Source: MED-G105 sp039025235
GTDB lineage: Bacteria > Pseudomonadota > Alphaproteobacteria > Caulobacterales > Parvularculaceae
NCBI GenBank assembly: GCA_039025235.1
Contig: JBCCOS010000006.1
Span: 62,001 to 126,000 of the forward strand
DNA: 64,000 nucleotides
Direction of reading: 5' to 3'
The notes beneath the pieces were generated by a model that saw only the letters and a list, made by a program, of their open reading frames with translations, was not told the DNA's origin and made no database searches. Each line of letters starts with the position of its first letter. Position 1 is the first letter of the stretch. Shown piece by piece: positions 1-9,071 of this stretch. A program made the translations under genes and the position numbers.

Positions 1-1739
1 ACAAAGACGTCTCCATCGAAGAGATTAAAAATTTTCGGCAGCTAGGATCAAAAACTGCAGGGCATCCTGAATATGGCGTGCTCGCAGCCGCTGAGACAAC
101 CACGGGCCCCCTTGGGCAAGGTCTTGCCAATGCGGTGGGGATGGCCATCGCGGAAGCCCATTTAAATGCTCGATTTGGCTCGGATCTGGTGGATCATAAA
201 ACCTATGCTTTGGTTGGCGATGGGTGCCTTATGGAGGGCATCAGCCACGAAGCCATAGGCCTTGCCGGGCATCTAAAACTTCGTAATCTCATTGTTCTTT
301 GGGATGATAACGAAATCACTATCGATGGCGCTGTCTCGCTCTCCGATTCGACAAATCAACTACAGCGTTTCGAGGCGGCGGGTTGGGCAACCAAGCGCAT
401 CGATGGTCACGATCCATCGGCAATTGAGGGAGCCTTACGTGACGCGCAAACCGCTTCACGCCCGACATTAATTTCTTGCAAGACGGTAATCGGTCGCGGT
501 GCACCGTCGAAACAGGGCACATCGGGAAGTCACGGGGCACCTCTCGGAAGCGAAGAAATCGCGGCAGCACGAGAGGCGATTAACTGGCCCCATGCGCCAT
601 TCGAAGTTCCAAGCGATGTCCTTTCTGCGTGGCGTGCTGCGGGCTCGCGCGGTGCAGCGACTCGTCGCGACTGGCAGGCATGCCTTGAAGCATCGCCAAA
701 GAAAACGGCGTTCAACGAAGCCTTGATTGCCGACGTGACCCCAGCTGTCGAGGCCTTGGCAGCATTCAAACGGGACTTAGTGGAGGAAAAGCCATCCGTT
801 GCGAGCCGCAAGGCATCACAAATGGCTTTGGATGTGATAAATCAGGCGGTGGAATTTACCATTGGCGGATCGGCAGATCTCACAGGGTCCAATAACACCA
901 AAACTAAGACGATTAATCCGTTGACCTCGGAAAACTATGGCGGTCGCTACGTCTATTACGGGATCCGTGAGCATGGCATGGCCGCTGCTATGAATGGATT
1001 AGCGCTGCATCGCGGCGTTGTACCCTATGGCGGCACATTTCTTGTCTTTACAGACTATTGTCGGCCATCGATCCGGTTATCGGCTCTCATGGAGCAGCGT
1101 GTCATTTACGTTATGACACATGACTCCATTGGGTTGGGTGAAGATGGACCGACGCACCAACCGGTAGAGCACCTTGCTTCGCTGCGCGCGATGCCGAACT
1201 TAACCGTTTTTCGTCCGTGTGATGCAGTTGAGACTGCTGAATGTTGGGCGGCAGCGCTTGCCAACACAAAAGGGCCAAGCATTATAGCGTTGAGCCGACA
1301 AAGTCTGGCGCCCGCACGCCTCTCCCACGAGCAAGAGAATTTATCGGCAAAAGGCGCTTATATTGTTGCCGATGCGCCTGACCCTCACGTAACACTCATC
1401 GCCACGGGGTCGGAAGTCGGCGTTGCAATTGCAGCACAACAATCGCTGGCGTGCGATGCGGTGAGAGCCCGTGTTGTATCTGCCCCTTGTTTTGAGTTAT
1501 TCGCTGCACAGAGTGTGGCGTACAAGTCAGAGGTTTTAGGGGCGGGGCCGCGAATTTGTGTTGAGGCCGGCGTACAACAAGGTTGGGATCAATTTCTGCG
1601 ATCTGGTGATGCGTTTGGCGACCAATTTATCGGGATGTCAAGTTTTGGAGAGTCCGGGCCTATAAAAGCTTTGTACGAACATTTTGGAATTACTGCAGAA
1701 GCAGTGGATGCAGCAGCGCGCAAAGCTGCTCAGGTTTGA
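1..1739 (+). CDS. tkt: Transketolase, 5'-partial
   Basis: Transketolase (EC 2.2.1.1) uses thiamine diphosphate and a divalent metal to move two-carbon ketol units between sugar phosphates in the cytosol, linking the pentose phosphate pathway to glycolysis. The frame is open from base 3 at the window edge, so roughly the first 80 residues lie upstream; the GTG at base 78 is internal. Visible family motifs are HPEYG followed by ETTTGPLGQG (from about base 60), the ThDP-binding GDGCLMEG segment (about base 222) with its downstream N of DDNEITIDG, and the C-terminal pyrimidine-domain segments GIREHGM and GEDGPTHQP. It is followed 19 bases later by gap and heads a tkt-gap-pgk-fba run that probably forms one transcription unit. 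The identification is secure; only the true start is missing. Confidence 0.96.
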   Translation, partial: KDVSIEEIKNFRQLGSKTAGHPEYGVLAAAETTTGPLGQGLANAVGMAIAEAHLNARFGSDLVDHKTYALVGDGCLMEGISHEAIGLAGHLKLRNLIVLWDDNEITIDGAVSLSDSTNQLQRFEAAGWATKRIDGHDPSAIEGALRDAQTASRPTLISCKTVIGRGAPSKQGTSGSHGAPLGSEEIAAAREAINWPHAPFEVPSDVLSAWRAAGSRGAATRRDWQACLEASPKKTAFNEALIADVTPAVEALAAFKRDLVEEKPSVASRKASQMALDVINQAVEFTIGGSADLTGSNNTKTKTINPLTSENYGGRYVYYGIREHGMAAAMNGLALHRGVVPYGGTFLVFTDYCRPSIRLSALMEQRVIYVMTHDSIGLGEDGPTHQPVEHLASLRAMPNLTVFRPCDAVETAECWAAALANTKGPSIIALSRQSLAPARLSHEQENLSAKGAYIVADAPDPHVTLIATGSEVGVAIAAQQSLACDAVRARVVSAPCFELFAAQSVAYKSEVLGAGPRICVEAGVQQGWDQFLRSGDAFGDQFIGMSSFGESGPIKALYEHFGITAEAVDAAARKAAQV

Positions 1740-1758
1740 TTGATTAGGAGAGTGTAAA

Positions 1759-2766
1759 ATGGCGTTGCGTGTAGGAATTAATGGTTTTGGCCGGATCGGT
1801 CGTTTGACCCTGCGGTCGATGATCGAAAATAATAGAGAGGGCATCGAGGTTGTTGCGATCAATGATTTGGGCCCTGTCGATACGAATGCGCATTTGATCC
1901 AATACGATTCAGTGCATGGCCGTTTTCCGCAAGATGTAAAAGCGACGGAAAACACAATTGATGCTGGGACAGGTCCGATCAAAGTATTTTCGGAACGTGA
2001 CCCGGCAAAATTACCTTGGGGTGATTTAGGCGTAGACGTCGTATTTGAGTGTACTGGTGTTTTTGCGGATAAAGAAAAAGCATCTGCTCACCTGGCTGGC
2101 GGCGCTAAACGCGTTCTTGTCTCGGCACCGGCAACGGGCGCAGACAAAACAATTGTTTACGGTGTGAACCACGGTGAACTATCCGCCGATGATGTTGTTG
2201 TTTCGAATGCGTCCTGTACAACAAATTGCCTGGCGCCTGTTGCGAAGGTGCTTAACGACGCGGTTGGGATCGAACGGGGTTATATGACCACCATTCATGC
2301 TTACACGGGTGATCAACCAACGCTTGATACGATGCATAAGGATCTTTATCGCGCGAGGGGGGCGGCGACATCCATGATCCCAACGTCCACGGGTGCTGCA
2401 AAGGCCGTTGGTCTTGTGCTACCTGCACTTTCCGGCAAACTCGATGGATCTTCTATTCGTGTGCCGACGCCGAACGTCTCATGTATCGACCTTGTCTTTA
2501 CCCCTGGAAAAGACACAACGGTTGAGGAAATAAACGGCGCGATTGAAGAAGCGGCGAATGGACCAATGAAGGGCATTCTTGGTGTTACGGACCGCCCGCT
2601 GGTATCCGCTGATTTCAACCATGACCCCCATTCATCAACATTTGCTCAGCCGCAGACGCAAATTCTTGAAGGCAAGCTTGTTCGCGTACTTTCTTGGTAT
2701 GACAATGAATGGGGCTTCTCAACGCGGATGAGCGATACAGCACTGGAAATGGGTAAGTATATCTAA
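1759..2766 (+). CDS. gap: Glyceraldehyde-3-phosphate dehydrogenase, type I
   Basis: Phosphorylating GAPDH (EC 1.2.1.12) interconverts glyceraldehyde 3-phosphate and 1,3-bisphosphoglycerate in glycolysis and gluconeogenesis. The 335-residue length is normal. The Rossmann motif GINGFGRIGR is at residues 6-15, the active-site cysteine is C153 in ASCTTNC, and the catalytic histidine is H180 in TIHAYTGDQ. D36 in AINDL is the acidic residue usually associated with NAD rather than NADP preference. An AGGAGAG ribosome site six bases before ATG supports the start. The gene sits 19 bases after tkt and 37 bases before pgk, consistent with co-transcription. Confidence 0.97.
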   Translation: MALRVGINGFGRIGRLTLRSMIENNREGIEVVAINDLGPVDTNAHLIQYDSVHGRFPQDVKATENTIDAGTGPIKVFSERDPAKLPWGDLGVDVVFECTGVFADKEKASAHLAGGAKRVLVSAPATGADKTIVYGVNHGELSADDVVVSNASCTTNCLAPVAKVLNDAVGIERGYMTTIHAYTGDQPTLDTMHKDLYRARGAATSMIPTSTGAAKAVGLVLPALSGKLDGSSIRVPTPNVSCIDLVFTPGKDTTVEEINGAIEEAANGPMKGILGVTDRPLVSADFNHDPHSSTFAQPQTQILEGKLVRVLSWYDNEWGFSTRMSDTALEMGKYI

Positions 2767-2803
2767 CGTCCGTAGTGAGGGCCTTAGTTGGGGTAGTCTG
2801 TGT

Positions 2804-3997
2804 ATGGCAGGATATCGAACACTGAACGACCTTGATGTCGCTGGCAAGCGTGTTTTTGTCCGTGTGGATTTTAATGTGCCGATGAAGGACGGCGTTGTAT
2901 CTGACACGACGCGTATTGATCGGGCTTTACCGACGATCCAATCCTTGCGTGAGGCAGGCGCGAAAACCCTTCTCTTATCCCATTTCGGTCGGCCAAAAGG
3001 CGAACGGGTTCAGGAAATGTCCCTTGAACCCGTGACCTCAGCACTGGCAAAACTGCTTGATACAAATGTTGGATTTGCACCCGATTGTATCGGTCCCACC
3101 GCGGAAAAAGCGATTGCGTCGTTGAGCAATGGTGATGTTCTTCTTTTGGAGAATACGCGCTTTCATCCGGGTGAGGAGAAAAATGACCGAGCGTTTGCCG
3201 AAGCGCTTGCTGCAAATGGCGATCTGTTTGTGAATGATGCTTTTTCGGCGGCTCATCGTGCCCACGCATCAACAGAAGCGATTGCCCATTTGCTGCCGTC
3301 GGCGGCCGGCAAGGCAATGGAGCGCGAACTGGATTATCTTGCTGCCGGTCTTGCCGAGCCAAAACGTCCTCTGTTGTGCGTGGTCGGCGGTGCGAAGGTT
3401 TCAACCAAAATTCCATTGCTCTTAAACCTCGTTTCTAAGTCGGATTTACTCGTTGTTGGTGGCGGTATGGCCAATACCTTCTTGTTTGCGAACGGTATTT
3501 CCGTCGGAAAATCCCTCTGCGAGCCTGATTTAGCTGACACGGCGAGGGAGATCATGGATCAGGCGAAGTCTTCTGGATGCGAAATTTTATTGCCAATTGA
3601 TGCGGTTGTGGCCAACGAATTTAAGGCTGGTGCCACGAGTAAAGTCGTGTCGATCGACCGTGTCGGGGCGGATCAAATGATCTTAGACCTTGGGCCATCC
3701 TCGGTTGATACGATTGCTGATAGAATTGAAAAAGCCGAAACGCTGGTTTGGAACGGTCCCCTTGGCGCTTTTGAAATTCCACCTTTCGATACGGCAACGG
3801 TAGAGGCAGCCCGGTTTGCCGCGAAAAGAGCAAGGTCTGGCGCGCTTACTGCAGTTGCGGGGGGAGGTGATACAGTGGCGGCTCTAAATCATGCCAAGGC
3901 CGTGGATGATTTTACCTATGTGTCTACCGCTGGCGGCGCATTCCTTGAATGGCTTGAAGGCGCAACGCTGCCCGGTGTGGAAGCATTACGGCATTAA
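2804..3997 (+). CDS. pgk: Phosphoglycerate kinase
   Basis: Phosphoglycerate kinase (EC 2.7.2.3) transfers phosphate between 1,3-bisphosphoglycerate and ADP in the cytosol. At 397 residues it is full length. The family signature RVDFNVP starts at R20. The N-terminal substrate-binding half includes LLSHFGRPKG and LLENTRFHPGEEKND, and the C-terminal nucleotide half has GGAKVSTKI, WNGPLGAFE and the glycine-rich VAGGGDTVAA. The Shine-Dalgarno is weak (GGGG about 12 bases before ATG), so translation may depend on the preceding gap gene. It is followed by class I fba. Confidence 0.97.
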   Translation: MAGYRTLNDLDVAGKRVFVRVDFNVPMKDGVVSDTTRIDRALPTIQSLREAGAKTLLLSHFGRPKGERVQEMSLEPVTSALAKLLDTNVGFAPDCIGPTAEKAIASLSNGDVLLLENTRFHPGEEKNDRAFAEALAANGDLFVNDAFSAAHRAHASTEAIAHLLPSAAGKAMERELDYLAAGLAEPKRPLLCVVGGAKVSTKIPLLLNLVSKSDLLVVGGGMANTFLFANGISVGKSLCEPDLADTAREIMDQAKSSGCEILLPIDAVVANEFKAGATSKVVSIDRVGADQMILDLGPSSVDTIADRIEKAETLVWNGPLGAFEIPPFDTATVEAARFAAKRARSGALTAVAGGGDTVAALNHAKAVDDFTYVSTAGGAFLEWLEGATLPGVEALRH

Positions 3998-4078
3998 CCT
4001 TGCAACGAAAATAGCATTGAATGTGCAATTGAATTTGCCAACGAGACTGATTTTACCGGGATGGATTGGGAGAAAATG

Positions 4079-5116
4079 ATGGATTTGGACGCTCTGAATA
4101 AAGTCGCAACAGCCATTGTGGCGCCGGGCAAGGGCCTACTTGCTGCGGATGAATCTTCGGGGACGATCAAAAAACGGTTTGACACGATCAATGTCGCGTC
4201 AACCGAAGATAATCGACGCGATTATCGTGAAATGCTGTTCCGGACCGACACGGCCATGCGGGAGAATATCTCGGGCGTGATTTTGTTCGACGAAACAATC
4301 CGGCAAAAAGCGGCGGATGGTACACCCCTCGTAACGCTCATTGAAGACGCAGGGTCGATACCTGGCATCAAAGTCGATAAAGGGGCAAAAGACTTGGCTG
4401 GCGCACCTGGCGAAAAAGTGACCGAAGGTCTCGATGGTTTGCGTGAGCGCCTTAATGAATATTACGAGCTCGGGGCGCGTTTTGCTAAATGGCGTGCCGT
4501 TATTGATATCGGTCGCGATGGAAACGAAACAATACCCTCCGGATACTGTATTTCGACAAACGTGCACGCACTTGCCCGTTATGCAGCTCTATGTCAGGAA
4601 GCCAATATTGTCCCCATTGTTGAGCCTGAAGTTCTGATGGACGGCGATCATGACATCGACCGTTGTTACGATGTCACGGAATTTACGCTGAAATCCTTAT
4701 TCGATGAGCTTTATGCCCAAGATGTTGCGCTTGAAGGGGCGATCCTTAAGCCGAACATGGTTATCGCTGGCAAAAAGTGTTCAACGCAAGCGAGTGTTGA
4801 AGAGGTTGCCGAAAAGACGGTGCGATGTTTCCTCAACGCCGTCCCAGCAGCCTTGCCGGGTATCGTGTTTCTTTCTGGTGGCCAGTCCGACATAGATGCG
4901 ACAGCCCATCTGAATGCTATGAATACCGCATATGCAGATCAAATGCCTTGGGGTCTCTCATTTTCATATGGGCGTGCATTGCAGGCCGCACCGCTGCAAG
5001 CTTGGTCTGGAAACGCTGATAACGTTCCCGCGGGGCAGGCCGCTTTTACCCATCGCGCCAAGATGAATGGGCTAGCGCAGTTGGGTGAATGGAAGGCGAG
5101 CCTTGAAACGGCTTAG
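4079..5116 (+). CDS. fba: Class I fructose-bisphosphate aldolase
   Basis: Class I (Schiff-base) aldolase (EC 4.1.2.13) interconverts fructose 1,6-bisphosphate with glyceraldehyde 3-phosphate and dihydroxyacetone phosphate. It belongs to the animal-type family: the N-terminal GKGLLAADES motif, NVHALARYA, EPEVLMDGDHD, and the Schiff-base lysine in GAILKPNM are all present, as is the substrate-binding LSGGQSD. The frame is open from an ATG at 4061, but GGGAG at 4068-4072 sits inside that extension and is six bases before the ATG at 4079, so 4079 (MDLDALNK) is preferred; 4076 is also possible. Many bacteria use the unrelated metal-dependent class II enzyme; no class II gene is in this window. A strong terminator follows immediately. 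Confidence 0.94.
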   Translation: MDLDALNKVATAIVAPGKGLLAADESSGTIKKRFDTINVASTEDNRRDYREMLFRTDTAMRENISGVILFDETIRQKAADGTPLVTLIEDAGSIPGIKVDKGAKDLAGAPGEKVTEGLDGLRERLNEYYELGARFAKWRAVIDIGRDGNETIPSGYCISTNVHALARYAALCQEANIVPIVEPEVLMDGDHDIDRCYDVTEFTLKSLFDELYAQDVALEGAILKPNMVIAGKKCSTQASVEEVAEKTVRCFLNAVPAALPGIVFLSGGQSDIDATAHLNAMNTAYADQMPWGLSFSYGRALQAAPLQAWSGNADNVPAGQAAFTHRAKMNGLAQLGEWKASLETA

Positions 5117-5130
5117 TCGGACAAAGAAAT

Positions 5131-5167
5131 TGATCGCGGGGGCTCAACGCCTCGCGATCACCTTTTT
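5131..5167 (+). terminator. Rho-independent terminator after fba
   Basis: TGATCGCG (5131-5138) pairs perfectly with CGCGATCA (5153-5160), and the stem is followed by CCTTTTTG. It lies 15 bases after the fba stop and probably ends the tkt-gap-pgk-fba transcript. Confidence 0.8.
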
Positions 5168-5666
5168 GCTCTCGATTTAAAGTGTATTGAAACTATAGAC
5201 CGATAAACAATCCGACGCCCTATAATTGATTTTGTCGGGCCGAGTTGTTTTTTACGATATCCTTTCTCTTGCGCATAACCAGTAAACGCTTAAGCGCGAC
5301 ACATTCTAAAACCGCTGTGATTCACATGGTATCGCGCGGTGGCTTAAGGTCTTTGGTTTGACGCATTTCTTGACATGCGTTTACCGATTCACATGTCTTG
5401 GCGCATATTTTTGGGCGCATATTTGTTGATGGGGGGCGGTAGCCACTTGAACGAGAAAGGCTTTAGCCGAGAACGCAATATTGGTTTGCCAACTTTTTTT
5501 ATTTCGATCACGCAAAACATAAAAAATCAGATGCGGAAGCCCAAAAAGAAAGCTGCCAAGCACAATGATGATGATGATACTATTTTCAGTATTTTTTGTC
5601 GCGGTATGCTGACAGATCGTGCTTGAATCATCTTTGTCGTTCACTCGCGTGGAAGCTCGTTTTGTT
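5168..5666. other. Long spacer between fba and thiE-like gene
   Basis: About 500 bases with no convincing gene. Overlapping open frames on both strands at 5375-5644 arise partly from a GAT-repeat; the minus-strand one has a hydrophobic run but no ribosome site and an implausible C-terminus. A degenerate inverted repeat starts with CTTAAGCGCGA near 5289 and closes with GCGCGGTGGCTTAAG near 5334-5348. The ten-base word GATTCACATG occurs twice, once inside this repeat and once about 70 bases later. No TPP riboswitch was recognised despite the downstream thiamin-type gene. Confidence 0.4.
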
Positions 5667-6317
5667 ATGGATGGTCTTTGTCGTTTGTATTTGATTACGC
5701 CCCCTCAAATTGACGATCTAAGTGTCTTTAAAGTTGCGCTTAGTGAAGCTTTTGATGGGGGTAGCATTGCGGCTATTCAATTAAGGCTCAAAGGTCCAGA
5801 CAATGCCCCACCTGAAAAAGATGATGTTAAGCGAATTGCTGAAGTTATTTCGCCAATAGCGCGAGAGGCAAATGCATTATTTCTGATTAATGATGATCCG
5901 CACGTCGCAAAAGAAGTCGGCGCCGACGGCGTTCATATTGGCCAATCCGATGTGCCTTACGATATTGCTCGATCAGTTGTTGGTCAAAATGGGATCGTTG
6001 GCGTCACATGTCATGCATCGATGGACCTGGCGATTGACGCTGGCAGTGCAGGGGCGGATTATGTCGCCTTTGGTGCATTTTTCCCAACGAGGACTAAGAA
6101 TACATCAACACAAGCGCCGATTTCTATCATTAAAAATTGGACATTCGCGGCCGCGGTGCCCTGTGTCGCTATTGGAGGAATTACGGTTAATAACGTTGAG
6201 CCCCTTCTAGGAGCTGGCGCTGATTATGTGGCTGTATCCTCAGGTGTTTGGAATGCGTCGGCTGGACCAAAATCTGCTGTGTCCCAATTCAATGCGCTTT
6301 TCGCCGCACATTGCTGA
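5667..6317 (+). CDS. thiE: Thiamine-phosphate synthase family protein (ThiE-type)
   Basis: ThiE (EC 2.5.1.3) joins the pyrimidine and thiazole phosphates to make thiamine phosphate. The protein reads as a TIM barrel with the family landmarks in order: LYLITPP at the N-terminus, QLRLKG in place of the usual QLReK, LFLINDDPHVAKEVGADGVHIGQ (Mg-diphosphate site with the DD pair), GVTCHAS where GvS-H is usual, FGAFFPT, and the C-terminal phosphate site AIGGI and GADYVAV. ATG at 5667 gives 216 residues, normal for the family; a GTG at 5619 would add 16 residues without similarity to the usual N-terminus. It stands alone with no other thiamin gene nearby, so a TenI-like or other ThiE-superfamily role is possible. 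Confidence 0.8.
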   Translation: MDGLCRLYLITPPQIDDLSVFKVALSEAFDGGSIAAIQLRLKGPDNAPPEKDDVKRIAEVISPIAREANALFLINDDPHVAKEVGADGVHIGQSDVPYDIARSVVGQNGIVGVTCHASMDLAIDAGSAGADYVAFGAFFPTRTKNTSTQAPISIIKNWTFAAAVPCVAIGGITVNNVEPLLGAGADYVAVSSGVWNASAGPKSAVSQFNALFAAHC

Positions 6318-6457
6318 TATAGTTCCGTCTTGTGCTATCCTTTGGCATAATTAATGCTGTGTTTACAGTTCGAGATGGTATTGGAGCCCAGATCTATAGC
6401 GCCTGATTTTTATACGACGCTTTTGATCTTTATGCTCGAAGCCGAACGGAGCACAAG

Positions 6458-7690
6458 ATGTCGGACATCGTTTTCAATAAACTTCGCGACCAGCTTTCTG
6501 TAGAAAAACTGAAGGCGAAGGTGGCTGAATTAGATGGGCGTTCTATTAGCCATATTTTTGTTGGAATGCTGACTATTTCGACAGTGGTTTTGACGGTGGT
6601 GACAATCAGCTTGGATGCTAAATCATCTAATGCGGCACCGATCAAACCTAAACAAGATGTTTCATTCAGTGGATTGTCGAAAAATCCTATTACAGTTGCA
6701 CCGAATGAGAATAATGAAGCGGAGGTAAAAGACCTTCCTTCAGCGGTCTTCGATGGGGATGTTAAAAAAGCATTGAAGCCAGCGATCGAGAAATTCCGCG
6801 AAGGGAAATACGCTATCGCGCGAGATCTTGCTGAACCGATTGCAATCCGGGGTAACCCGGTGGCTCAGCATCTCGTTGGATATCTGTACGAAACCGGGTT
6901 GGGCGGTGTTTCTGACAGAAAGGCCGCAGAAAACTTTTATCGTCGAAGTGCGAAGGCGGGGTATGTTGATGGGCAATTGTCACTCGGTTTATTTTATCTT
7001 GAGGGAAAAAAAGCTGACGTCCAACCATCCCTTGCTTTTAAATGGTTAAACGCTGCAGCGGATCAGGGGGATCCTAGAGCCCTATCTCGCCTTGGTGCTC
7101 TTTACATCGACGGCATCGGCACCGACCGCGATATCAAAATCGGTTTGTCCTTGTTCGAGCGTGCTGCCGCCCTCGGCGATCGAGACGCCCTTTTCTTTCT
7201 TGGCTATTCGGCAATGCATGGAAAATTTGGTGCGCCAAATTACGTCCGGGCACGTTCAAAGCTTGAAGCGGCCATGGCTGCGGGGCATGAAGAAGCAGCA
7301 TTCAACTTGGCACTTTTGCACAGATCTCGGGCGTTTCCAGACGCTAATCCTGATCTAGCGTTGACCATAATGAACAGGGCGGCAGAAGCAGGTTATGCAC
7401 CCGCTATGACGGCAATGGGCCTTTACGCGCACAAAGGGGAAGTGCCGGGCAAGGCGGCGGACTGGTTTGAAAAGGCTGACAAGGCTGGTGATTTACAAGG
7501 ACGATTTTTGCATGCTGTTGCGATTGCCAATGGTGATGGTCGTGAGAAGGACGTTCAACGGGCCGTGAAAATGGCGCGAAGTGTTGCCAGAAGCTCTTTA
7601 GCGGACGAGTCGTTGCGGGAAGAAGTTGTCCGATTTTTAATCGCGCAAAATGCCGCTGAAACGACCACCTATGGTGCGTTACGCGAGTAA
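6458..7690 (+). CDS. Sel1-repeat protein with N-terminal membrane anchor
   Basis: 410 residues. Residues about 31-51 (HIFVGMLTISTVVLTVVTIS) form one transmembrane segment, placing the remainder in the periplasm. From about residue 120 there is a run of Sel1-like (SLR/TPR-type) repeats recognisable by recurring A-x-x-x-LG-x-x-Y and A-A-x-x-G patterns, for example QHLVGYLYETGLGG, QLSLGLFYLEGKK, SRLGALYIDGIG and FFLGYSAMHGK. Such repeats mediate protein contacts; no enzymatic motif is visible. A CGGAG ribosome site precedes ATG. The final domain is helical and lacks repeats. A role in envelope or signalling complexes is a guess based on the fold only. Confidence 0.8.
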   Translation: MSDIVFNKLRDQLSVEKLKAKVAELDGRSISHIFVGMLTISTVVLTVVTISLDAKSSNAAPIKPKQDVSFSGLSKNPITVAPNENNEAEVKDLPSAVFDGDVKKALKPAIEKFREGKYAIARDLAEPIAIRGNPVAQHLVGYLYETGLGGVSDRKAAENFYRRSAKAGYVDGQLSLGLFYLEGKKADVQPSLAFKWLNAAADQGDPRALSRLGALYIDGIGTDRDIKIGLSLFERAAALGDRDALFFLGYSAMHGKFGAPNYVRARSKLEAAMAAGHEEAAFNLALLHRSRAFPDANPDLALTIMNRAAEAGYAPAMTAMGLYAHKGEVPGKAADWFEKADKAGDLQGRFLHAVAIANGDGREKDVQRAVKMARSVARSSLADESLREEVVRFLIAQNAAETTTYGALRE

Positions 7691-7713
7691 CCCTGGTCGT
7701 TGGCGGTCAGTCA

Positions 7714-7732
7714 TTTCCCACATTGTGGGAAA
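7714..7732. promoter_or_regulatory. Perfect 19-bp operator-like palindrome upstream of ruvC
   Basis: TTTCCCACA and TGTGGGAAA are exact inverted copies separated by a single T. The one-base centre makes a terminator hairpin unlikely and suggests a dimeric repressor or activator site. It lies 61 bases before the ruvC start and 23 bases after the Sel1 gene stop. It does not match the alphaproteobacterial LexA box (GTTC-N7-GTTC). The regulator is unknown. Confidence 0.5.
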
Positions 7733-7793
7733 CGAATAGGCTAAATACTCGAGCAAATGTTTTGGTTTCGTTCCGAACACCTTATCATAGGGT

Positions 7794-8372
7794 ATGGAAA
7801 GACCGATTCGTATTCTTGGCATCGATCCAGGTTCTCGGGCCACTGGCTGGGCTGTTATTGAATGTATTGGATCGCGCCTTAGCTTTGTCGGCGCCGGTAC
7901 GATTCGCCCCTCACGCAACGGTGGACGTGCTGAACGGCTTGCCGAGATATTGACTTCTTTAAATACAGTGATGGACGCAAAATCGCCCCACGAGGCGGCC
8001 GTTGAACAGACATTTGTGAATGCCAGCCCCCGCGACGCTTTGGTTCTTGGGGAAGCGCGCGGGATTGCGTTGTGTGCTCCGGCCTTACGTGGGCTTCCGA
8101 TTGCTGAATATGCTGCTAATACCGTGAAAAAGACCGTCGTCGGAAAAGGGCATGCGGATAAGCGACAGGTGCAGGCGATGGTTCGGGTTCTTCTGCCCCA
8201 GTCCGGTGACCAGGCCGCCGATGCTGCTGACGCCCTCGCTGTTGCCATTTGCCATGCCCACCACAGGGCTATGTCTGTTGAGGCGATCGCAACGTCGTCC
8301 TCGCCTGACAAGCCCGAAGACAAATCGGTAAGGGCCTCAAAGCCATCACCAATTATCAGGAGAAGCGCATGA
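7794..8372 (+). CDS. ruvC: Holliday junction resolvase RuvC
   Basis: RuvC (EC 3.1.21.10) is the dimeric endonuclease that cuts Holliday junctions bound by RuvAB. The four catalytic acids of the RNase H-like fold are visible: D11 in GIDPGS, E71 in AVEQTFVN, and D143/D146 in AADAADALAVAICHAHH. At 192 residues it is slightly longer than the E. coli protein because of a charged C-terminal tail. Its TGA overlaps the ruvA ATG (ATGA at 8369-8372), indicating translational coupling. The Shine-Dalgarno is poor (AGGG two bases from ATG). Confidence 0.96.
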   Translation: MERPIRILGIDPGSRATGWAVIECIGSRLSFVGAGTIRPSRNGGRAERLAEILTSLNTVMDAKSPHEAAVEQTFVNASPRDALVLGEARGIALCAPALRGLPIAEYAANTVKKTVVGKGHADKRQVQAMVRVLLPQSGDQAADAADALAVAICHAHHRAMSVEAIATSSSPDKPEDKSVRASKPSPIIRRSA

Positions 8373-9013
8373 TTGGGCATCTTCGTGGAACAGTTACGGC
8401 GATCGATATCGATACGGTCCTGATTGATGTGGGCGGCGTGGGATACGAAGCGTACGGGCATTCAAGACTCTTATCGCGGCTGAGCGTTGGTGACCCAGTA
8501 TCGTTCTCGATAGAGACGATCGTTCGCGAAGATCTTATTCGGTTATATGCTTTTGAAGATGAGGGAGAACGCCGGGCCTTTAGGGTACTGCAAAGCGTTC
8601 AAGGGGTTGGGGCAAAGCATGCGCTTGCGATCCTTCAAGTTCTGCCACCCAGCGACCTCAACGATGCCATTGCCGCGGAAGACGTAACGGCTTTGTCGCG
8701 TGCCAATGGTGTTGGAAAAAAAATTGCTCAGCGTATAGCGGTGGAATTGCAATCAAAGCTTGGCGCGTTAGCGTTACCCCAAAGCGGTGTTGCTCTTAAA
8801 AAGGCCGCCGCATCATCTGTTGCGGCCACTCATGGCGGCACGTCAACGACAGCATCCTCTGCAACGGCAGACGCTCTGTCTGCATTGGCAAATCTTGGTT
8901 ATGATGGTGTTGATGCCCGCCGGGCGATAAAGCAAGCGATGGACCATTCGGAAGCTGCCGGGGAGAGCGTTGAGGCCTTAATCAAAGCAGCATTAAAGCA
9001 GCTCGCCGCGTGA
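8369..9013 (+). CDS. ruvA: Holliday junction branch-migration protein RuvA
   Basis: RuvA tetramers bind the four-way junction and load the RuvB motor. Domain order is typical: an N-terminal OB fold beginning MIGHLRGTV, helix-hairpin-helix pairs with GVGAKHALAIL and ANGVGKKIAQRIAVELQSKL in the middle, an Ala/Thr/Ser-rich flexible linker around residues 145-165, and the C-terminal RuvB-binding domain (DALSALANLGYDG). Length 214 is slightly above average because of the linker. It overlaps ruvC by four bases; ruvB follows after 58 bases. Confidence 0.96.
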   Translation: MIGHLRGTVTAIDIDTVLIDVGGVGYEAYGHSRLLSRLSVGDPVSFSIETIVREDLIRLYAFEDEGERRAFRVLQSVQGVGAKHALAILQVLPPSDLNDAIAAEDVTALSRANGVGKKIAQRIAVELQSKLGALALPQSGVALKKAAASSVAATHGGTSTTASSATADALSALANLGYDGVDARRAIKQAMDHSEAAGESVEALIKAALKQLAA

Positions 9014-9071
9014 ATTTATTCAGTAATCAGATGGTCAGTTAAATGCTTGTTGCTTATCGAAGGAAAGAGAC

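Noticed and set aside
5375..5644. Small genes on either strand in the fba-thiE spacer
   Set aside because: They overlap each other, lack ribosome sites, and the hydrophobic run comes largely from a GAT repeat.
5200..5666. TPP riboswitch before the ThiE-type gene
   Set aside because: The conserved CTGAGA and related THI-box segments were not found.
7714..7732. Terminator after the Sel1-repeat gene
   Set aside because: The inverted halves are separated by one base and there is no T-run, so a hairpin terminator is unlikely.
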